NCBI RefSeq assembly: GCF_020740795.1
Contig: NC_067282.1
Span: 152,754,858 to 152,818,857, forward strand
Direction: 5' to 3'
Source: Apus apus
Lineage: Eukaryota > Chordata > Aves > Apodiformes > Apodidae
DNA: 64,000 nt
The notes beneath the pieces are model-generated. The model was given only the letters and a program-made list of their open reading frames with translations, was not told the origin of the DNA and did no database searches. The translations under genes and the position numbers were made by a program. Of the stretch, positions 61,551 to 64,000 are shown piece after piece. Numbering within the stretch: the first letter of the stretch is position 1; each line of letters starts with the position of its first letter.

Positions 61551-63092
61551 AATCAATAAACATGCTTTTCTGTATTTTACTTAATACTCTCCAAGGCAGT
61601 GGGAGCAGGCTGGGTTGCTTCTTGCCTGTGTTCCTGCCCTGGGACATGTGTCTGCTGTGAGAAGCCCCAGAACAGTCCCTGTGTGGTGCTGATGGTGTGG
61701 AGCAGCTCCCTGTACCCTCAGGTTCTGCCTCCTGTGAAGGCATCACCAGCACCATGGAGCGGAGGGTTTGTAAGTGATGGCAGGGGGTGTGTGGTGTCTC
61801 TCAGGAACCTTGGCCCAGGGCAGAGAGCTGCCATGGGGCAAGCATATTGTGGAGGTGGCACAGTGGCACGTGTGGGGCTTGGAGGGGGTCTCTGCCCCTT
61901 CATCGGTTGCACAGAAGGTTTAATCCCTCAGGGAGGAGAAGGCAGCTTCTGCATTGCAAATGGCTTTTGGAATACCATGCTCCCCTGCCCACCTTCACCC
62001 CAACCTTCCCTTCCCTAAACAGCAGAATATTGAGCGCCTTTTCTCTTTTCCTTGGGTGAGCTTAGGTGTTGGGGTTTTTTTTCTTCGTATTTTTTTTTGT
62101 GTGTCCTTTTTTCTGGATTGTAGTCTTCAGTCGCTTCCCTGTCTGACAGCAGCTCTGTGCTCCTTGCCTGGGCTGGAGGAGGGAATGTGGTGTAGGGAGA
62201 GGATGAAGGCAATATTTTGTGGTGTTTGGAGAGAAGAGCTCAGCACTGCTGACTTCTTGCTGGCCTGACGTGGATCTGTCATGATGGCATCACTGGAGGT
62301 AGCTAGGCATTTATGTTAACCACCTTGACCCAGCTGCAAAAACACCCTCAGCATCTGGTCCACAGAAAATGAAAAGCAAAGGGCAATATCTGGAGATACA
62401 GTGGACTTCAGGAGGTTGGGAGAATTGTCAAAGTGACACAAGCTTAATTGGTTTTATTTCTTACTTCCTGTTCCCCATGTGAACTTGGGTAGTGTTTCCT
62501 AGGAACAAGGATGGGTTTTAGGGCGTGTTGAGTAAACACTGAAAACATGGGGAGCGTAGGAGTTTTCCTGGCTCTGGCAGGTGGTTAATGGTCTCAGTCC
62601 TTTAAAACTGCCTCTTGCACTGGTCGTGTTTCAGTTTTGTACCCTTTACTCCCTCTTGTCCCTCCTGCTCTTCTTTCCATCTCCCCCCAGCCCTCTGGTG
62701 ATGCAGGGCCTGAGGAAGCTTATGTTCATTTTGTTTCTATCAGTGAATAGCAACGAATCTGCCAAGTGTGGTGAGTACACTAAGTCATGAATTCCTGCTA
62801 TTCTGGATTTCCTGTTTCTCTACCTGGTCACCAGTACCTTGCTTGTCTTTGTGAGTTTGTAAGACTGTGACTGATCTAGAAGAGGTTAACCTTGTGTAAA
62901 CCAGCCAAGGCAAAAGGCCCACTGAAGATGACAGGGGGTGGGGAGAGTAGTTCTTGGATTCGAGTCTCAAATGATGCATGCTGAATTTGGACCAGCTTTC
63001 TGCCATCCCCCACATGCCTTCCAACCAGTAGTGAACTTTTTGAACCTCAGTAACTGCTGAAAGTGACTTTCCTTTTCATGGCTTTTCCACAG
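61551..63092 (+). other. MGAT3: MGAT3 5' intron, last part (inferred)
   Basis: Unique sequence ending in the acceptor CCACAG at 63087-63092. No further exon is supported. Confidence 0.7.
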
Positions 63093-63093
63093 G

Positions 63094-64000
63094 ATGAAGA
63101 TGAGACGCCATAAGCTCTTTCTGACTCTCTGCATGGCTGGTCTCTGCCTCATCTCCTTCTTGCATTTCCTCAAGGCCCTTTCCTATGTCACCTTCCCCCG
63201 GGAGCTGGCTTCGCTTAGTCCCAACCTTGTCTCCAGCTTCTTCTGGAACAATGCCCCCGTCACACCTCAGGTCAGCCCTGAGCCAGGGGGTGCCGAGCTC
63301 CTCCGCACGCCCCTGTACTCCCACTCCCCTTTGCTCCAGCCCCTGCCTCCCAGCAGAGCTAGCGAAGACCTGCACAAAGTCGAGTTCGTGCTGCCGGAAG
63401 ACACGACAGAATATTTTGTCCGTACCAAAGCCGGCGGTGTTTGCTTTAAACCAGGCACCAGGGTGTTGGAGAAGCCACCCGTGGCAGGGCGGCTGGAGGA
63501 GCGAGCGGATGGCACGGCCTCGGGGCGGCCGGCCCGCAAGCCGCTGAGCGCCCTCGGGACCAAACGGCGCAAGTGGGTGGAGTGCGTGTGCTTGCCGGGC
63601 TGGCACGGCCCCAGCTGCGGGGTCCCCACTGTGGTCCAGTACTCCAACCTGCCCACCAAGGACCGCCTCGTGCCGCGGGAGGTCCCTCGGCGGGTCATCA
63701 ACGCTATCAATGTCAACCACGAGTTTGACCTGCTGGATGTCCGCTTCCACGAGCTGGGAGACGTGGTGGATGCCTTCGTGGTGTGCGAGTCAAACTTCAC
63801 GGCCTATGGCGAGCCCCGGCCCCTCAAGTTCCGTGAGATGCTCCTCAATGGCTCTTTCGACTACATCCGCCACAAGGTGCTCTACGTCTTCCTGGATCAC
63901 TTTCCCCCAGGTGGCCGCCAGGACGGCTGGATTGCTGACGATTACCTGCGCACCTTTCTCACCCGGGATGGCATCTCTCGCCTCCGCAACATGCGCCCGG
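63094..64000 (+). CDS. MGAT3: Bisecting GlcNAc-transferase III (5' part, truncated by window)
   Basis: MGAT3 (beta-1,4-mannosyl-glycoprotein 4-beta-N-acetylglucosaminyltransferase, family GT17) adds the bisecting GlcNAc to the core mannose of N-glycans in the Golgi. The exon begins right after CCACAG with G, then ATG at 63094 (MKMRRHKLFL). It stays open for 302 codons to the window edge; the human protein has 533 residues in a single coding exon. It is a type II membrane protein: short basic cytosolic tail (1-7), signal anchor (about 8-26, LFLTLCMAGLCLISFLHFL), proline-rich stem with the TTEYFVRTKAGGVCFKPGTR block, then the EGF-like CVCLPGWHGPSCG (164-176) and the start of the catalytic domain. 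N-glycosylation sequons at N234 (NFT) and N252 (NGS) match human N243 and N261. The variable linker before RKWVEC is nine residues shorter than in human. The acidic metal-binding motif lies beyond the window. Confidence 0.97.
   Translation, partial: MKMRRHKLFLTLCMAGLCLISFLHFLKALSYVTFPRELASLSPNLVSSFFWNNAPVTPQVSPEPGGAELLRTPLYSHSPLLQPLPPSRASEDLHKVEFVLPEDTTEYFVRTKAGGVCFKPGTRVLEKPPVAGRLEERADGTASGRPARKPLSALGTKRRKWVECVCLPGWHGPSCGVPTVVQYSNLPTKDRLVPREVPRRVINAINVNHEFDLLDVRFHELGDVVDAFVVCESNFTAYGEPRPLKFREMLLNGSFDYIRHKVLYVFLDHFPPGGRQDGWIADDYLRTFLTRDGISRLRNMRP

Noticed and set aside
1-64000. Bacterial-type systems: operons, CRISPR arrays, phage, insertion sequences
   Set aside because: The window is intron-containing vertebrate DNA; no regularly spaced repeats, gene clusters or prokaryotic signals are present.

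Overview
The window is nuclear DNA from a vertebrate, almost certainly a bird. It holds three neighbouring protein-coding genes on the + strand, in the order SYNGR1 (3' end) - TAB1 (complete) - MGAT3 (5' part). The same order is known from human chromosome 22. Compact introns, CpG-island promoters and three CR1 LINE fragments (CR1 is the dominant avian/reptilian retrotransposon) point to an avian genome. The species cannot be named from the sequence.

Layout. 1-1679 is the last intron of SYNGR1. 1680-1898 is its terminal coding exon, followed by a long 3'UTR ending near the poly(A) signal at 6034. 6051-11126 is intergenic. A CR1 fragment (11127-11706) abuts the TAB1 CpG-island promoter. TAB1 runs from its ATG at 11831 to its stop at 20317-20319 in 11 coding exons. 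All introns are GT-AG, and the exons join into an open 502-residue protein. Two poly(A) signals follow, at 20589 and 20782. 20860-43550 is about 22.7 kb of intergenic sequence with one CR1 copy (38779-39322), a CpG-rich patch and no gene I can support. A strong CpG island at about 43550-44590 is the likely MGAT3 promoter, with a probable 5' exon ending at a consensus donor (44350|44351). An intron of about 18.7 kb follows, carrying a 2.1-kb antisense CR1 with a dead reverse transcriptase (59402-61550). The MGAT3 coding exon opens at 63093 and leaves the window at residue 302.

The genes are not an operon and have unrelated roles. SYNGR1 is a synaptic-vesicle tetraspan protein, TAB1 is the pseudophosphatase activator of the kinase TAK1, and MGAT3 is the Golgi transferase that adds bisecting GlcNAc.

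I see no evidence for a novel multi-gene system. The most interesting signals are regulatory: a TISU/YY1 element on the TAB1 start codon; a perfect TACTAAC branch-point motif 99 nt before the SYNGR1 terminal acceptor with no AG in between; a possible MGAT3 upstream ORF whose stop would overlap the main start as ATGA; a GATA-motif cluster and a 9-bp hairpin in the SYNGR1 3'UTR; and a CR1 copy that has become CpG-rich inside the TAB1 promoter island.
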